This document shows, one piece after another, positions 17,590 through 27,050 of a stretch of DNA of 64,000 nucleotides (within the stretch, counting starts at the first letter, position 1; every line of letters starts with the position of its first letter). A program made the position numbers and the translations under genes. This DNA is from Microbacteriaceae bacterium (GTDB taxonomy: Bacteria > Actinomycetota > Actinomycetes > Actinomycetales > Microbacteriaceae). The stretch is taken from the NCBI GenBank assembly GCA_027487865.1, contig JAIYCT010000007.1, forward strand, positions 186,001 through 250,000, read 5' to 3'. The notes under the pieces are model-generated. The model did not search any database. It was not told the origin of the DNA and saw nothing but the letters and a program-made list of their open reading frames with translations.

Positions 17590-20262
17590 CTAAGCAACCA
17601 AGCTTCGCAATACATACTGCAAGATGCCACCGTTGCGGTAGTAATCCGCTTCTCCCGGTGTATCGATTCTTACGACCGCATCAAACACAATGGTCTGCTT
17701 GCCGTTCTCCGAGTGAGCAGAGGGCTTAGCGGTCACGCGAACTGTCTTTGGAGTTGAGCCTTGGTTGAGAACTTCAATGCCCTCAAAGCTGAACTCCTCG
17801 GTGCCGTCCAGACCCAAAGAATCTGCAGTCTCGCCCTTTGGGTACTGCAGTGGCAACACACCCATACCAATCAGGTTGCTACGGTGAATGCGCTCGAAGC
17901 TCTCAGCGATAACGACGCGGATTCCAAGCAGGCTCGTGCCCTTAGCCGCCCAGTCTCGAGAGGACCCCGAACCGTACTCTTTACCGGCGAGTGCAACAAG
18001 AGGGATTCCCTGCTCTCGGTAGTTCTCGGCTGCGTCAAAGATGAATGCCTGAGGGGCGTCGCTCTGCGTGAAGTCCCGGGTGTAGCTTCCCTCAACGTCA
18101 GTTAGCAGCTGGTTGCGAAGACGAATGTTAGCGAACGTGCCTCGAATCATCACCTCGTGGTTACCGCGGCGCGAGCCGTAGCTGTTGAAATCAACCCTTG
18201 CAACACCGTGCTCGGTTAGGTAGCGACCCGCTGGGGAATCGGCCTTGATCGATCCGGCTGGGGAGATGTGGTCAGTAGTTACTGAGTCCCCAAGCTTTAC
18301 TAATACTCTCGCACCAGAGACATCAGTCACTGGCGAAGGCCTTAGCTGCATGTCGTCGAAGTAAGGGGCTTTTTTGACATAGGTCGACTTCTCGTCCCAT
18401 TCAAAGATTGCACCCTTAGGTGTAGGAAGTGACTTCCAGTGGGCGTCACCTTCGAAAACTGAGGCGTACTGAGTGGTAAACATCTCAGAGTTGATCGAGG
18501 AATCGATTGTGCTCTGGACCTCTTCAGGGGTTGGCCAGATGTCCGCTAGGAAAACATCGTTACCGGATGTGTCTTGACCCAAGGCTTCAGTATCGAAATC
18601 GAAGTCCATGGTTCCGGCCAAGGCGTATGCAATAACCAACGGTGGGGACGCGAGGTAGTTCATCTTCACGTCTGGGTTGATTCGACCCTCAAAGTTTCGG
18701 TTTCCAGAGAGCACCGCGGTAACAGCTAGATCGTTGAGGTTAATCGCCTCAGAGATCTCCTCTGCTAGCGGACCCGAGTTTCCAATACAGGTGGTGCAGC
18801 CGTAGCCAACCAAGTTGAATCCGAGAGCGTTTAGATCGTCGGTAAGACCAGCCTTCTCGTAGTACTCGGTAACCACCTTGGAGCCTGGAGCCAATGAGGT
18901 CTTCACCCAAGGCTTAGCCTTTAGCCCCTTGGCAACAGCGTTGCGAGCAACTAGGCCTGCGGCAAGCATCACAGACGGGTTCGAGGTGTTCGTACAAGAG
19001 GTGATTGAGGCGATGGTTACTGCGCCGTTGTCAATTTTGTAATCCTTACCCTTGACGCTAGCTGGCTTTGACTTGACGTTTGAGTAGGTCTTGATCGCGG
19101 TGTCGAATGCACTTTTTGACTTGCTGAGCTCAATGCGGTCCTGAGGACGCTTTGGTCCTGCGATGCTAGGAACCACGGTTGAAAGGTCTAGCTCCAGGTA
19201 TTCACTGAAAACCGGTTCAATGCTTGGATCGTGCCATAGCCCCTGGGCCTTGGAGTAAGCCTCAACTAATGCAATCTCATGCTCGGTGCGACCGGTAATT
19301 CTTAGGTAGTCCAAGGTGACTTCGTCAATCGGGAAGATTGCGACGGTCGATCCAAACTCCGGGGACATGTTTCCGATGGTTGCTCGGTTAGCCAGAGGCA
19401 CCTTTGATACGCCAGAGCCATAGAACTCAACGAACTTGCCAACAACGCCGTGCTTGCGCAGCACCTCGGTAATGGTGAGCACCACGTCGGTTGCAGTTGC
19501 TCCAGTAGGAATCTGCCCGGTTAGCTTGAACCCGACAACCTTTGGAATCAGCATGGATACCGGCTGACCCAACATTGCGGCTTCGGCCTCTATACCGCCA
19601 ACACCCCAACCAAGGACACCCAGACCATTCACCATGGTGGTGTGTGAATCGGTTCCAACGCAGGAGTCCGGGTAGGCAACCAATTCCCCGTCAACCTCAC
19701 GAGTCATAACGGTACGAGCGAGGTACTCGATGTTTACCTGGTGCACAATTCCAGTCCCGGGAGGAACCACCTTGAAATTATCGAAGGCGGTCTGACCCCA
19801 GCGCAGGAACTGGTAGCGCTCTGCATTTCGCTGGTATTCAAACTCAACGTTTCGCTCCGCGGCATCAGCAGTACCAGCCACATCAATAACGACAGAGTGG
19901 TCAATGACCATTTCCGCTGGAGCAAGCGGGTTGATCTTCTGAGGATCTCCCCCGAGGGCGGCAACTGCCTCGCGCATGGTTGCTAGGTCAACGATGCAAG
20001 GAACACCGGTGAAGTCCTGCATGATAACTCTGGCTGGTGAAAACTGAATCTCGGTGTCCGGCTCGGCGGCTGGATCCCAGTTCACCAAAGCATTCACGTG
20101 GTCGCGAGTAACGTTCGCTCCATCCTCGGTGCGAAGCATGTTTTCCAAGAGAATCTTGAGACTGTAGGGCAGCTTGTCCACACCAAGTTCAGGCATGGAG
20201 AAGTACTTATAGCTCTTTTCGCCAACCGAAAGATGCTTAGCGGAATTGAAGCTGTTGCTCAT
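17590..20262 (-). CDS. acnA: Aconitate hydratase
   Basis: Aconitase interconverts citrate and isocitrate. The 890-residue AcnA/IRP-type protein keeps the three 4Fe-4S cysteines in [12 protein letters not shown] and [12 protein letters not shown]. Other signatures are [22 protein letters not shown], the swivel-domain [22 protein letters not shown], and [17 protein letters not shown]. An AGGAG site precedes the ATG. It follows the DUF3159 gene by 32 bases and precedes dxs. Together with mqo it shows a working oxidative TCA branch. Confidence 0.98.
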   Translation of the reverse strand: MSNSFNSAKHLSVGEKSYKYFSMPELGVDKLPYSLKILLENMLRTEDGANVTRDHVNALVNWDPAAEPDTEIQFSPARVIMQDFTGVPCIVDLATMREAVAALGGDPQKINPLAPAEMVIDHSVVIDVAGTADAAERNVEFEYQRNAERYQFLRWGQTAFDNFKVVPPGTGIVHQVNIEYLARTVMTREVDGELVAYPDSCVGTDSHTTMVNGLGVLGWGVGGIEAEAAMLGQPVSMLIPKVVGFKLTGQIPTGATATDVVLTITEVLRKHGVVGKFVEFYGSGVSKVPLANRATIGNMSPEFGSTVAIFPIDEVTLDYLRITGRTEHEIALVEAYSKAQGLWHDPSIEPVFSEYLELDLSTVVPSIAGPKRPQDRIELSKSKSAFDTAIKTYSNVKSKPASVKGKDYKIDNGAVTIASITSCTNTSNPSVMLAAGLVARNAVAKGLKAKPWVKTSLAPGSKVVTEYYEKAGLTDDLNALGFNLVGYGCTTCIGNSGPLAEEISEAINLNDLAVTAVLSGNRNFEGRINPDVKMNYLASPPLVIAYALAGTMDFDFDTEALGQDTSGNDVFLADIWPTPEEVQSTIDSSINSEMFTTQYASVFEGDAHWKSLPTPKGAIFEWDEKSTYVKKAPYFDDMQLRPSPVTDVSGARVLVKLGDSVTTDHISPAGSIKADSPAGRYLTEHGVARVDFNSYGSRRGNHEVMIRGTFANIRLRNQLLTDVEGSYTRDFTQSDAPQAFIFDAAENYREQGIPLVALAGKEYGSGSSRDWAAKGTSLLGIRVVIAESFERIHRSNLIGMGVLPLQYPKGETADSLGLDGTEEFSFEGIEVLNQGSTPKTVRVTAKPSAHSENGKQTIVFDAVVRIDTPGEADYYRNGGILQYVLRSLVA

Positions 20263-20294
20263 GACTGAATCTCCTGATGTTTTCCTTGACTAAT

Positions 20295-20957
20295 TTACTG
20301 CTTTTCTAGGGTGTTGAGGCGCTTAAGCATCACCCAGGTGAGCACCAACAGGCCCGCATAAGCTGGTGCGCCGAGTACGACCTTTGAAGCGGCTAAAAGC
20401 TCAACTTGACCCGAGTAGTACAGCGGCAGTTGCACCAATAGCCTGAGTCCGAAAAAGCCCACCCATGCCAGAGTCACAAGCCGTGCCCTGCGATAAACAA
20501 CCTTGTTCTTACGCCAATTCTGAAATCCAAACAGCAACTGAGCAACAAAGCCCATGATCGGGTATCGAATAATTACCGAGAGCAACAAAACCGATCCATA
20601 CGCTGCGTTTGTATAGAAACCCGGGATGAAGTAGTCCTGGGCGTTCCCACCATCCCGAAGGGCAAGGAAAGCCGCTAGGGCGATAGCGAGGGCTCCGGCA
20701 ATGGCCTGGGTTACCGGCTGTTTTCTGAAAATTCTGATCAGGATAAAAAGTAGAGCCAATGCGCTTGCAACAGAGACGCTTGCCACAGCGGATTTGGTGA
20801 CTGCAAAAACAACTGAGAAAGAGAAGGCCGGCACAATAGATTCAGCGATGCCAAGGGGGCCACCAATGGCATCCAACAGCGACTGGCGCGAGATGCTTGG
20901 ACCGTTCTCGCTTTGAGAAATGCCTAGCTTTTTGGCAATTCGTTCGGAATCACTCAC
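20295..20957 (-). CDS. DUF3159 family membrane protein
   Basis: This 220-residue protein has about six hydrophobic segments and matches DUF3159 (DAIGGPLGIAESIVPAFSFSVVF; RVPIMG-like RYPIMGFVAQLL; VTLAWVGFFGLRLLVQLPLYY). Its function is unknown. The N-terminal 30 residues are hydrophilic. The start overlaps the DUF3710 stop by four bases (ATGA). The dut-DUF3710-DUF3159 order is widely conserved in Actinobacteria, which suggests a shared but undefined envelope or stress role. Confidence 0.92.
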   Translation of the reverse strand: MSDSERIAKKLGISQSENGPSISRQSLLDAIGGPLGIAESIVPAFSFSVVFAVTKSAVASVSVASALALLFILIRIFRKQPVTQAIAGALAIALAAFLALRDGGNAQDYFIPGFYTNAAYGSVLLLSVIIRYPIMGFVAQLLFGFQNWRKNKVVYRRARLVTLAWVGFFGLRLLVQLPLYYSGQVELLAASKVVLGAPAYAGLLVLTWVMLKRLNTLEKQ

Positions 20958-21511
20958 TGCTGCACCGGAATACTCAGTGGTAGAAGGTCACCGGGAGGCA
21001 GTGGCGTCTCTCCCCTACTAACACAAACGGATCTGAACAGTTCAACTAGCGCTTGGTATCTCGGCTCGTGAGACAGGTCCGGACCGCTCAATACTCCGCG
21101 CAAGAACCAGCGCGGACCATCTACGCCCAAGAATCTCGACTCGCGCAGCAGACGTAAGCCATCTTCAACGACTGGAACTCCGGCTTTGATTTCGGGACCG
21201 AGAGCACCATCCAGTCGCTCTACCGAACCGCCCTGGTCGACTACCGCCTGCTGAATTGCGGCCATGGTTGGTTCCCACAAGCCGTCAATCTTGCTGGCAG
21301 CAAAAGCTTGCAGCTGAAGTTTGTGGCCATCCTCTTCCAACGTGATTGCGACGACGCGCTTATTGACCTCATCGACATCAGCACGAACAATCAGGCCGGG
21401 CTTTGGAGCAATCCGGATCGAATCGAAGTCCAGGTAAGGCGTTAGCAGGCCAATCTCAGAGATGTCAAACGGTCCGTTTGATTCTCTGTCGAATGGGGCA
21501 ATCTTTGGCAC
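20954..21511 (-). CDS. DUF3710 family protein
   Basis: The 185-residue product matches DUF3710 (GPFDISE, YLDFDSIRIAP, LQAFAASKIDGLWE, FLGVDGPRWFLRGVLSG). It is predicted soluble, with no known activity. It starts with a GTG that overlaps the dut stop by one base (TAGTG) and ends overlapping the DUF3159 start by four bases, so all three are translated from one message. Confidence 0.92.
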   Translation of the reverse strand: MPKIAPFDRESNGPFDISEIGLLTPYLDFDSIRIAPKPGLIVRADVDEVNKRVVAITLEEDGHKLQLQAFAASKIDGLWEPTMAAIQQAVVDQGGSVERLDGALGPEIKAGVPVVEDGLRLLRESRFLGVDGPRWFLRGVLSGPDLSHEPRYQALVELFRSVCVSRGETPLPPGDLLPLSIPVQQ

Positions 21512-21942
21512 TAGTTCTTACCGCTCGATCCAAAGCCAGTTTCCCCACGGGTACTTTCTGGAAGCTCGGTGACTGCGATGAAGTTTGCGTGCTCAACTTT
21601 CTGGAACACCAACTGAGCAATTCTGTCACCGACTGCAATTGGGAAGTCTTCGGCCGAGGTATTCAATAGGGTAACCATGATTTCCCCTCGGTAACCTGCG
21701 TCAACAGTGCCGGGAGTATTCAAGACGGTGATTCCGTGCTTTGCTGCCAAACCACTTCTCGGGTGAACTAAACCGACGTAGCCATCCGGCATAGCGATTT
21801 TGATACCGGTCTTAACCAGCGCACGCTGGCCAGCGGCAAGGACCAACTCTTGCGTCGAGCGCAGATCACAGCCTGCATCGCCAGGCTTTGCGTAAAAGGG
21901 CTCGAACCCAGGTTCGGCAATTATTAGGACTTCGAAACTCAC
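21511..21942 (-). CDS. dut: dUTP diphosphatase
   Basis: Dut hydrolyses dUTP to dUMP, keeping uracil out of DNA and feeding thymidylate synthesis. All five trimeric dUTPase motifs are visible: GDAGCDLRS, HPRSGLAAKHG, NTPGTVDAGYRGEI, GDRIAQLVFQ and RGETGFGSSG. I chose the GTG giving MSFEVLIIAEPGF (143 residues). The frame stays open much further upstream, but that would run through the DUF3093 gene on the other strand and has no family similarity. It heads the dut-to-dxs operon. Confidence 0.95.
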   Translation of the reverse strand: MSFEVLIIAEPGFEPFYAKPGDAGCDLRSTQELVLAAGQRALVKTGIKIAMPDGYVGLVHPRSGLAAKHGITVLNTPGTVDAGYRGEIMVTLLNTSAEDFPIAVGDRIAQLVFQKVEHANFIAVTELPESTRGETGFGSSGKN

Positions 21943-21964
21943 CCCTAGAGCGTAATCTATTGAA

Positions 21965-22423
21965 GTGCAAACCCTGCAATTTGAAGAACGCCTATACCCA
22001 TCGGTCGGCATGTACTTGGCATATTCGCTTCTGACACCGATGGTGGCGCTCGTTGCCGCCCCCTTCGGTTGGACCCTAGCCCTAACACTTGGAGCCACAA
22101 CTTTCGTTGCAAGCCTGGTTCTAGCCTCGGTGCTAAGCCCGCTGGTAGTAGTTGATGGGGTGCGGCTGATTGCCGGAAAAATGTCAATCCCGCTTGAGGC
22201 GATTGGTGAAGCAACTGAAGTAGCGACGCAGGATCTCAGAAATGAGCTTGGCCCATCACTTGACGCAAGAGCACAGCTGCTGGTTCGCGGGGACATCAAG
22301 ACTGCAGTCAAAGTTGAGATAACAGATGGGAATGACCCAACTCCCTATCTGGTGATTAGCACCAGAAGATCGAGTGAGTTAGTAGGCGCACTCCGAGCAA
22401 ATAAGTCCAAGCTTGGTCTTTGA
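21965..22423 (+). CDS. DUF3093 family membrane protein
   Basis: The 152-residue product matches DUF3093. A short N-terminus (FEERLYPSVGMYLA) is followed by two membrane helices and the cytoplasmic segment VVVDGVRLIAGKMSIPLEAIGE, then an acidic/polar domain ending PYLVISTRRSSELVGALRANK. Its function is unknown. It starts at a GTG 22 bases from the divergent dut start. Its last 45 bases overlap the 3' end of the DUF4193 gene. Confidence 0.9.
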   Translation: MQTLQFEERLYPSVGMYLAYSLLTPMVALVAAPFGWTLALTLGATTFVASLVLASVLSPLVVVDGVRLIAGKMSIPLEAIGEATEVATQDLRNELGPSLDARAQLLVRGDIKTAVKVEITDGNDPTPYLVISTRRSSELVGALRANKSKLGL

Positions 22424-22660
22424 AGCCTTTTGTGACTGCGGCTTTACCAAGAAGCAGTTCATGCAGGTGAACTCATTCTCCTGCTGAGGCAAAATCAACA
22501 CCTCAAGCTCTTCATTTACAACATCAGGAATGGTGAAAGAGTCGACATTGTCAACATCATCCTCGGAAATAGAAGGCTTTGAAGGGATGCGCTCTTTGAT
22601 GGCTTCGATGGACTCGGTGTCGTCATCATTTTTGCGCTGAGCATCGTAATCTGTTGCCAT
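22379..22660 (-). CDS. DUF4193 family small zinc-ribbon-like protein
   Basis: The 93-residue product matches actinobacterial DUF4193. It has the acidic N-terminus MATDYDAQRKNDDD, then NEFTCMNCFLVKPQSQ and ICSECAY. The two CxxC pairs could bind zinc. The function is unknown; family members are small, abundant soluble proteins. The zinc-binding C-terminus is encoded in the stretch shared with the DUF3093 gene on the other strand. It is divergent from sepH across a 162-base gap in which I see no convincing promoter match. Confidence 0.9.
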   Translation of the reverse strand: MATDYDAQRKNDDDTESIEAIKERIPSKPSISEDDVDNVDSFTIPDVVNEELEVLILPQQENEFTCMNCFLVKPQSQKASKTKLGLICSECAY

Positions 22661-22822
22661 GTGCGCCGCCTCTCTACTTCTACTTCGGCGTGAAGCATGC
22701 CCTAGAAGTCAAAAATTTGCAAATAAGGCTCGCCGTGAGCTAAAAGACTTAATCAACTCACCGAGGAAATAGAAGCCAAAAAGCCTCGTCTTTGCCAAAC
22801 TCTTGGCTAAGGAGCGTAAATC

Positions 22823-23563
22823 ATGGAGCTAAAGTTCGTGTCTCGCGAAGGTGATTACCTGGTATTCGAAACATCAGATGGCACTCGCGCTCAAGCCCTC
22901 ATGGACGATCAGGTGCGCGACGCAATCCGCAAGGTCCAGCAGACCGAGAATCCTACGTTTACCCCGAGAGAAGTTCAGCAGCAAATTAGGGCTGGGTTTT
23001 CGCTCTCCGAGGTAGCAGCCAAGCTAGGAGCACCAGAGTCCGCCGTGGAGCCCTTTGCGCTTCCGATTCTCGACGAGATCCGCTACGTGCTGGATGCCGC
23101 TCTCAATACAACTTTGCCAGATGGTCCAACTATGAAGCGTTTCGAGGACATGGTCCTTGCCAGCGATCCAAGTGCAACCTTCAAGGCCATCAAGTCTGAC
23201 CTCGGCTGGGAGATTATTGCCAAGGGAGCCGGCACCTACAACTGGCTATTCGATCCTCGCTCTAGAGTGATCGAGCCAAACGGTGAGAGTGCACGAAAGA
23301 TCGGCAAAGCCGGAAGCATCCGCGATTCGATCTTCGAGGCTCCTGTAAGGGAAGAAGCTCCAGAACCGGTGCAAGCTTTTGAGCCAGCCGACGAAAAGGA
23401 ATCAGAGGGCGCTTCTGTACACGACCTGGTTCAGGAACTCAGAGCTCGACGCGAACAAAGTGCCGCAGAACTCAAGCCGCACTCGGCGAAGGGGCGAGCA
23501 GCGCTTCCGAGCTGGGATGAGATCGTGCTTGGAACTGGGTCGCTAGACACCGACGCGGATTAG
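22823..23563 (+). CDS. sepH: Septation protein SepH
   Basis: SepH is an actinobacterial FtsZ-associated division factor. The 246-residue protein starts MELKFVSREGDYLVFETSDG, has a helix-turn-helix-like segment TPREVQQQIRAGFSLSEVAAKLG (about residues 55-77), and shows the family stretch DLGWEIIAKGAGTYNWLFDP. The C-terminal third is low-complexity and acidic, then basic near its end. AAGGAG lies upstream of the ATG. The last 21 bases overlap the phosphodiesterase-like gene on the other strand. Confidence 0.92.
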   Translation: MELKFVSREGDYLVFETSDGTRAQALMDDQVRDAIRKVQQTENPTFTPREVQQQIRAGFSLSEVAAKLGAPESAVEPFALPILDEIRYVLDAALNTTLPDGPTMKRFEDMVLASDPSATFKAIKSDLGWEIIAKGAGTYNWLFDPRSRVIEPNGESARKIGKAGSIRDSIFEAPVREEAPEPVQAFEPADEKESEGASVHDLVQELRARREQSAAELKPHSAKGRAALPSWDEIVLGTGSLDTDAD

Positions 23564-24694
23564 CGGAATCCTCAGTTCGTTTGAACTGAGTCCGCCATGG
23601 TGGGCAATCATCTCAATGCTTCGCTTCTTCGAATAAACACTGTGAAACAGCGTGAAGTTCGAACGCGCCAAAAGCATAAGCTCCGGCAGCCTCTGGCTGG
23701 CTAACTCGCCCACCGGACCAAACCAATTCGCATCGATTGCATCCTTAGTCAATACGGCCTGATACAGCGCACTCTGGGGTTCAAGCCTCTGCTGAAAATC
23801 CTTTGCTGCAGCTGCATCTTTTAGATAAAGATAACCAACTCGAGTGTCGCCGCCAAACCATTCCAGCAATCCTCCCTGTTCGACGACATCGTCTATCACT
23901 AGGTGTTGATCCAATTCAGAATCAATCATCCCGTGGTCCGCAGTTACCACCAGCGCGCAGTCTTTGGGCAGTGTCGCCGCAAACCTGGCAAGCAGTCCAT
24001 CGAGTTCTTCGAGCAGGTTTGCCCAACCGGGTGATTGCCATCCGAATCGGTGGCCGTATTTGTCTAACTCTGGAATGTATAGGTAGCTGATCGATTCACC
24101 AGGCGAGTTCAAGATACTTCGAGCAGCATCAAAGCGATCGACCATCGACTCGGCAGCCACGTATTCTGCCTTTCGCATGGTGGCATCGGTGTAACCAGTA
24201 TCTCGATACTCTTCGTGGCCTATGACGTTGCAATCGATGCCAGCTGCAAATGCCATTTCACTCACGGTTTGGTTTGGTTGCCAGACAAATGGATCCGTGC
24301 GCTCGTTCCAGCCGGTAAGCAGGTTGATCTTCTCGTCAAAAACGCGGTCGAACACCTGGTGACCGATTAGTCCATGCTCCCCCGGTGTTAGTCCGGTAGC
24401 AAAGGACGCGATGTTTGCGCTGGTGGTCGATGGGAATCCAGCGTGGGAAACCGCTCCGGCCTTCACTTGTGCGCTTAGCCAAGGAGCGTGTCCGGATCTC
24501 TGAAGGATATTCTCAGCACCCAGGCCATCAACTAAGACGCAGATGATTCGCTTCGCACTTCTAAAGTTCAGCGGGTTGGGCTTGCGCTGCACCGATGACA
24601 GGCTGGAGGAAAACACGTGCCGCAGCTTCCCTAGGGCATTAGGAACAACAGGTAGAGTCGAGGGCACACTCAAGTTTGACACATCAGGGACCAT
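23543..24694 (-). CDS. Alkaline-phosphatase-superfamily phosphodiesterase
   Basis: This protein belongs to the type I phosphodiesterase/nucleotide pyrophosphatase group. The metal-site motif [13 protein letters not shown], the nucleophile region [17 protein letters not shown], the [11 protein letters not shown] segment and VTADHGMID are all present. It probably hydrolyses a phosphate ester or phosphodiester. No signal peptide is seen, so it is likely cytoplasmic. The ATG used here gives 383 residues and overlaps the parC ATG on the other strand. GTG codons at 24682 and 24667 are alternative starts, and family similarity begins only near residue 12. Linkage to parC is common in relatives. Confidence 0.85.
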   Translation of the reverse strand: MVPDVSNLSVPSTLPVVPNALGKLRHVFSSSLSSVQRKPNPLNFRSAKRIICVLVDGLGAENILQRSGHAPWLSAQVKAGAVSHAGFPSTTSANIASFATGLTPGEHGLIGHQVFDRVFDEKINLLTGWNERTDPFVWQPNQTVSEMAFAAGIDCNVIGHEEYRDTGYTDATMRKAEYVAAESMVDRFDAARSILNSPGESISYLYIPELDKYGHRFGWQSPGWANLLEELDGLLARFAATLPKDCALVVTADHGMIDSELDQHLVIDDVVEQGGLLEWFGGDTRVGYLYLKDAAAAKDFQQRLEPQSALYQAVLTKDAIDANWFGPVGELASQRLPELMLLARSNFTLFHSVYSKKRSIEMIAHHGGLSSNELRIPLIRVGV

Positions 24695-27050
24695 GACCAA
24701 TCCAGAAGAACGCATTGTTGACATTGATGTCGCCAAAGAAATGCGCGAGAGCTTCCTGGAGTACTCGTACTCGGTCATCTATTCCAGAGCACTTCCGGAT
24801 GCTAGAGACGGGCTAAAACCGGTTCAGCGCCGCATTGTTTACCAAATGGGCGAGATGGGCCTTAGACCTGATAAAGGTCACGTCAAATCGGCTCGCGTGA
24901 CCGGTGAGGTCATGGGAAAGCTCCACCCGCACGGCGATGGTGCTATTTATGACGCACTAGTTCGTATGGCTCAGCCATTTAGCCTTCGAATTCCCCTAAT
25001 CGACGGTCACGGTAACTTCGGATCCCTCGATGATGGACCTGCGGCAGCGAGATACACCGAGGCTCGCCTGGCCCCTGCAGCACTACTGCTAAATGAATCC
25101 CTTGACGAAGACGTGGTCGACTTCCAACCAAACTATGACGCTCAGCTCAGCGAACCCGAAGTACTGCCGGCAGCTTTCCCAAACCTATTGGTCAACGGAG
25201 CGGCCGGTATTGCAGTTGGTATGGCAACCAACATGGCGCCGCATAATCTCCGGGAGGTGATTAGCGCGCTAACTCTGCTAATCGATAACCCCGATGCCGA
25301 TCTCTCGGAAGTGATGCAGGTATTGCCGGGTCCAGACTTCCCCACCGGCGGGGTTGCCTTGATCGCTGAAGGATTACTTGAGGCATACAGCCAAGGTAAG
25401 GGAACCATCAAGACCCGCGCCAAGGTAGCGGTTGAAACTGTAGGGCCGCGTCGCACCGGGCTCGTGGTAACTGAGCTCCCCTACCTTGTAGGACCCGAGC
25501 GCGTGGTTGACAAGATTCGCGATGCCGTGAACTCTAAGAAGCTCGAAGGTATCCACAATGTTGTCGACCTCACAGATCGTGAGAATGGCCTGAGATTGGT
25601 CATTGAGCTCAAGACCGGATTTGATCCCGACTCCGTTTTAGAAGCGCTCTATAGGTTTACCCCTCTTGAGGAGACCTTCGGTATCAACAACATTGCACTG
25701 GTGGCGGGCCGCCCGCAGCAGCTCGGTGTGATTGCACTACTTCAGGTTTACCTTTCGCACCGAATGGATGTTGTCCGCCGCAGATCAACGAATCGCCTGG
25801 ACCGCAGAAATGCCAGACTGCACCTTTTGGAAGGCCTTCAGATCGCGGTTCTCAATATCGATGAGATCATCGAGGTGATTCGCACCAGCGATACAGCTGA
25901 CGGTGCCCGCACGCGCCTTATTCAGATTTTTGACCTCAGCGAACTGCAGGCCGAGCACATTCTTGAGCTCAGACTTCGCCGACTAACCAGATTCAGCGTT
26001 ATTGAACTCGAGACAGAGGCCGACCAGCTGCGCAAGGAGATTGAAGCGTTGCAGGCCTTGCTTAGCTCTGAACAGCGCATCAAGCAGCAGATTCGCGCAG
26101 AGCTTGAAGAAGTATCGGATAAGTATGGCGATGCTCGGCGCACCCAGCTGATCGACGCCTCAGGAATGGTGGTTGTCAAAAGAGCTCCGGTTGCAACAGA
26201 GCTCGAGGACGAACCAACCTTCGTCTGCGTGACCCCGAGCGGGAAGCTGTTTAGAACCACCACTCCCCCCGTTGACACCAATGATGCAAGATTGCGAGTT
26301 ATCTCGACCAGTACTCGCTCTGACATTGGACTTGTCACCAGCGATGGTGTTGCACACGCCGTGCACGTCTCCGACCTACCTGTTACAACGGCAGGTCTGA
26401 CTCCGCAGCTACCGACGCCGGAGTCAATCATCGGAGTATCGAACACACGAGTCGTTGGAGTCATTAGCTGGCGCGAAGCAGCAACCTATGCCCTTGGCAC
26501 CTCACAGGGAACTGTAAAACGATTTAGTGGACCGCTTCCTGAAAAACAGGAGGCTTCCCTGATAGCTCTGAAGGAGATGGACGAGGTGATTGGCGTTGCA
26601 GTTTCTGGCGATGACTCTGAGCTTGTCTTCATCACCAACGAAGCCAACCTCCTTGCCTTCCCGGCATCCAGCGTGAGACCTCAAGGCCTTCCCGCAGGAG
26701 GTATGGCTGGAATGAACATTCCAAGCGGCAGAGCGATCTATTTCGGGGTAGCAAGCCAGGACTCGGTAGTTGTCTCAGTTTCAAATTCCTCTATGGCACT
26801 GGGTGGAACAGACGCGGGTTCGGTCAAGCTCACGCAACTTACTGCCTACCCGCGCAAGGGCAGAGGTGCGATGGGAGTTCGCTGCCACAAGTTCCTGAAG
26901 GGTGAAGACCAGCTCTACTTTGCATCCCTTGCAAAAGCCCAACCGACGCTTCTAGATCTAGACGAAAAGCCGATTGTAGGTCCGGTCGTTGATCAGAGAA
27001 GAGATGGCTCGGGAACTGCTGCTAGCGATTATGTAGATAGCGCTTTCTAG
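24693..27050 (+). CDS. parC: DNA topoisomerase IV subunit A
   Basis: ParC is the breakage-reunion subunit of topoisomerase IV, which decatenates chromosomes. The 785-residue protein has [36 protein letters not shown] and the catalytic tyrosine in [13 protein letters not shown] coiled tower region follows, then a beta-propeller-like C-terminal part. I call ParC rather than GyrA because the partner at 27047-29104 is ParE-like and the propeller lacks a clear GyrA box (QRRGGKG). The start ATG has AGGGA just upstream. The frame is open 150 bases earlier, but that stretch shows no family similarity. Confidence 0.92.
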   Translation: MTNPEERIVDIDVAKEMRESFLEYSYSVIYSRALPDARDGLKPVQRRIVYQMGEMGLRPDKGHVKSARVTGEVMGKLHPHGDGAIYDALVRMAQPFSLRIPLIDGHGNFGSLDDGPAAARYTEARLAPAALLLNESLDEDVVDFQPNYDAQLSEPEVLPAAFPNLLVNGAAGIAVGMATNMAPHNLREVISALTLLIDNPDADLSEVMQVLPGPDFPTGGVALIAEGLLEAYSQGKGTIKTRAKVAVETVGPRRTGLVVTELPYLVGPERVVDKIRDAVNSKKLEGIHNVVDLTDRENGLRLVIELKTGFDPDSVLEALYRFTPLEETFGINNIALVAGRPQQLGVIALLQVYLSHRMDVVRRRSTNRLDRRNARLHLLEGLQIAVLNIDEIIEVIRTSDTADGARTRLIQIFDLSELQAEHILELRLRRLTRFSVIELETEADQLRKEIEALQALLSSEQRIKQQIRAELEEVSDKYGDARRTQLIDASGMVVVKRAPVATELEDEPTFVCVTPSGKLFRTTTPPVDTNDARLRVISTSTRSDIGLVTSDGVAHAVHVSDLPVTTAGLTPQLPTPESIIGVSNTRVVGVISWREAATYALGTSQGTVKRFSGPLPEKQEASLIALKEMDEVIGVAVSGDDSELVFITNEANLLAFPASSVRPQGLPAGGMAGMNIPSGRAIYFGVASQDSVVVSVSNSSMALGGTDAGSVKLTQLTAYPRKGRGAMGVRCHKFLKGEDQLYFASLAKAQPTLLDLDEKPIVGPVVDQRRDGSGTAASDYVDSAF

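Noticed and set aside
17761-18105. 114-residue plus-strand open frame opposite acnA
   Set aside because: The minus strand encodes conserved aconitase swivel-domain motifs; the plus-strand peptide has no features of its own.
21885-21920. tRNA T-loop-like sequence GGCTCGAACCCAGGTTCGGC
   Set aside because: No cloverleaf forms around it and it encodes conserved residues of Dut (PGFEPFYAKPGD).
21943-22311. N-terminal extension of the dut reading frame
   Set aside because: It runs through the DUF3093 gene on the other strand and has no dUTPase similarity; the GTG at 21942 gives the normal N-terminus.
24543-24692. 50-residue upstream extension of ParC
   Set aside because: It overlaps the phosphodiesterase gene and lacks similarity; the ATG with AGGGA fits the family start.
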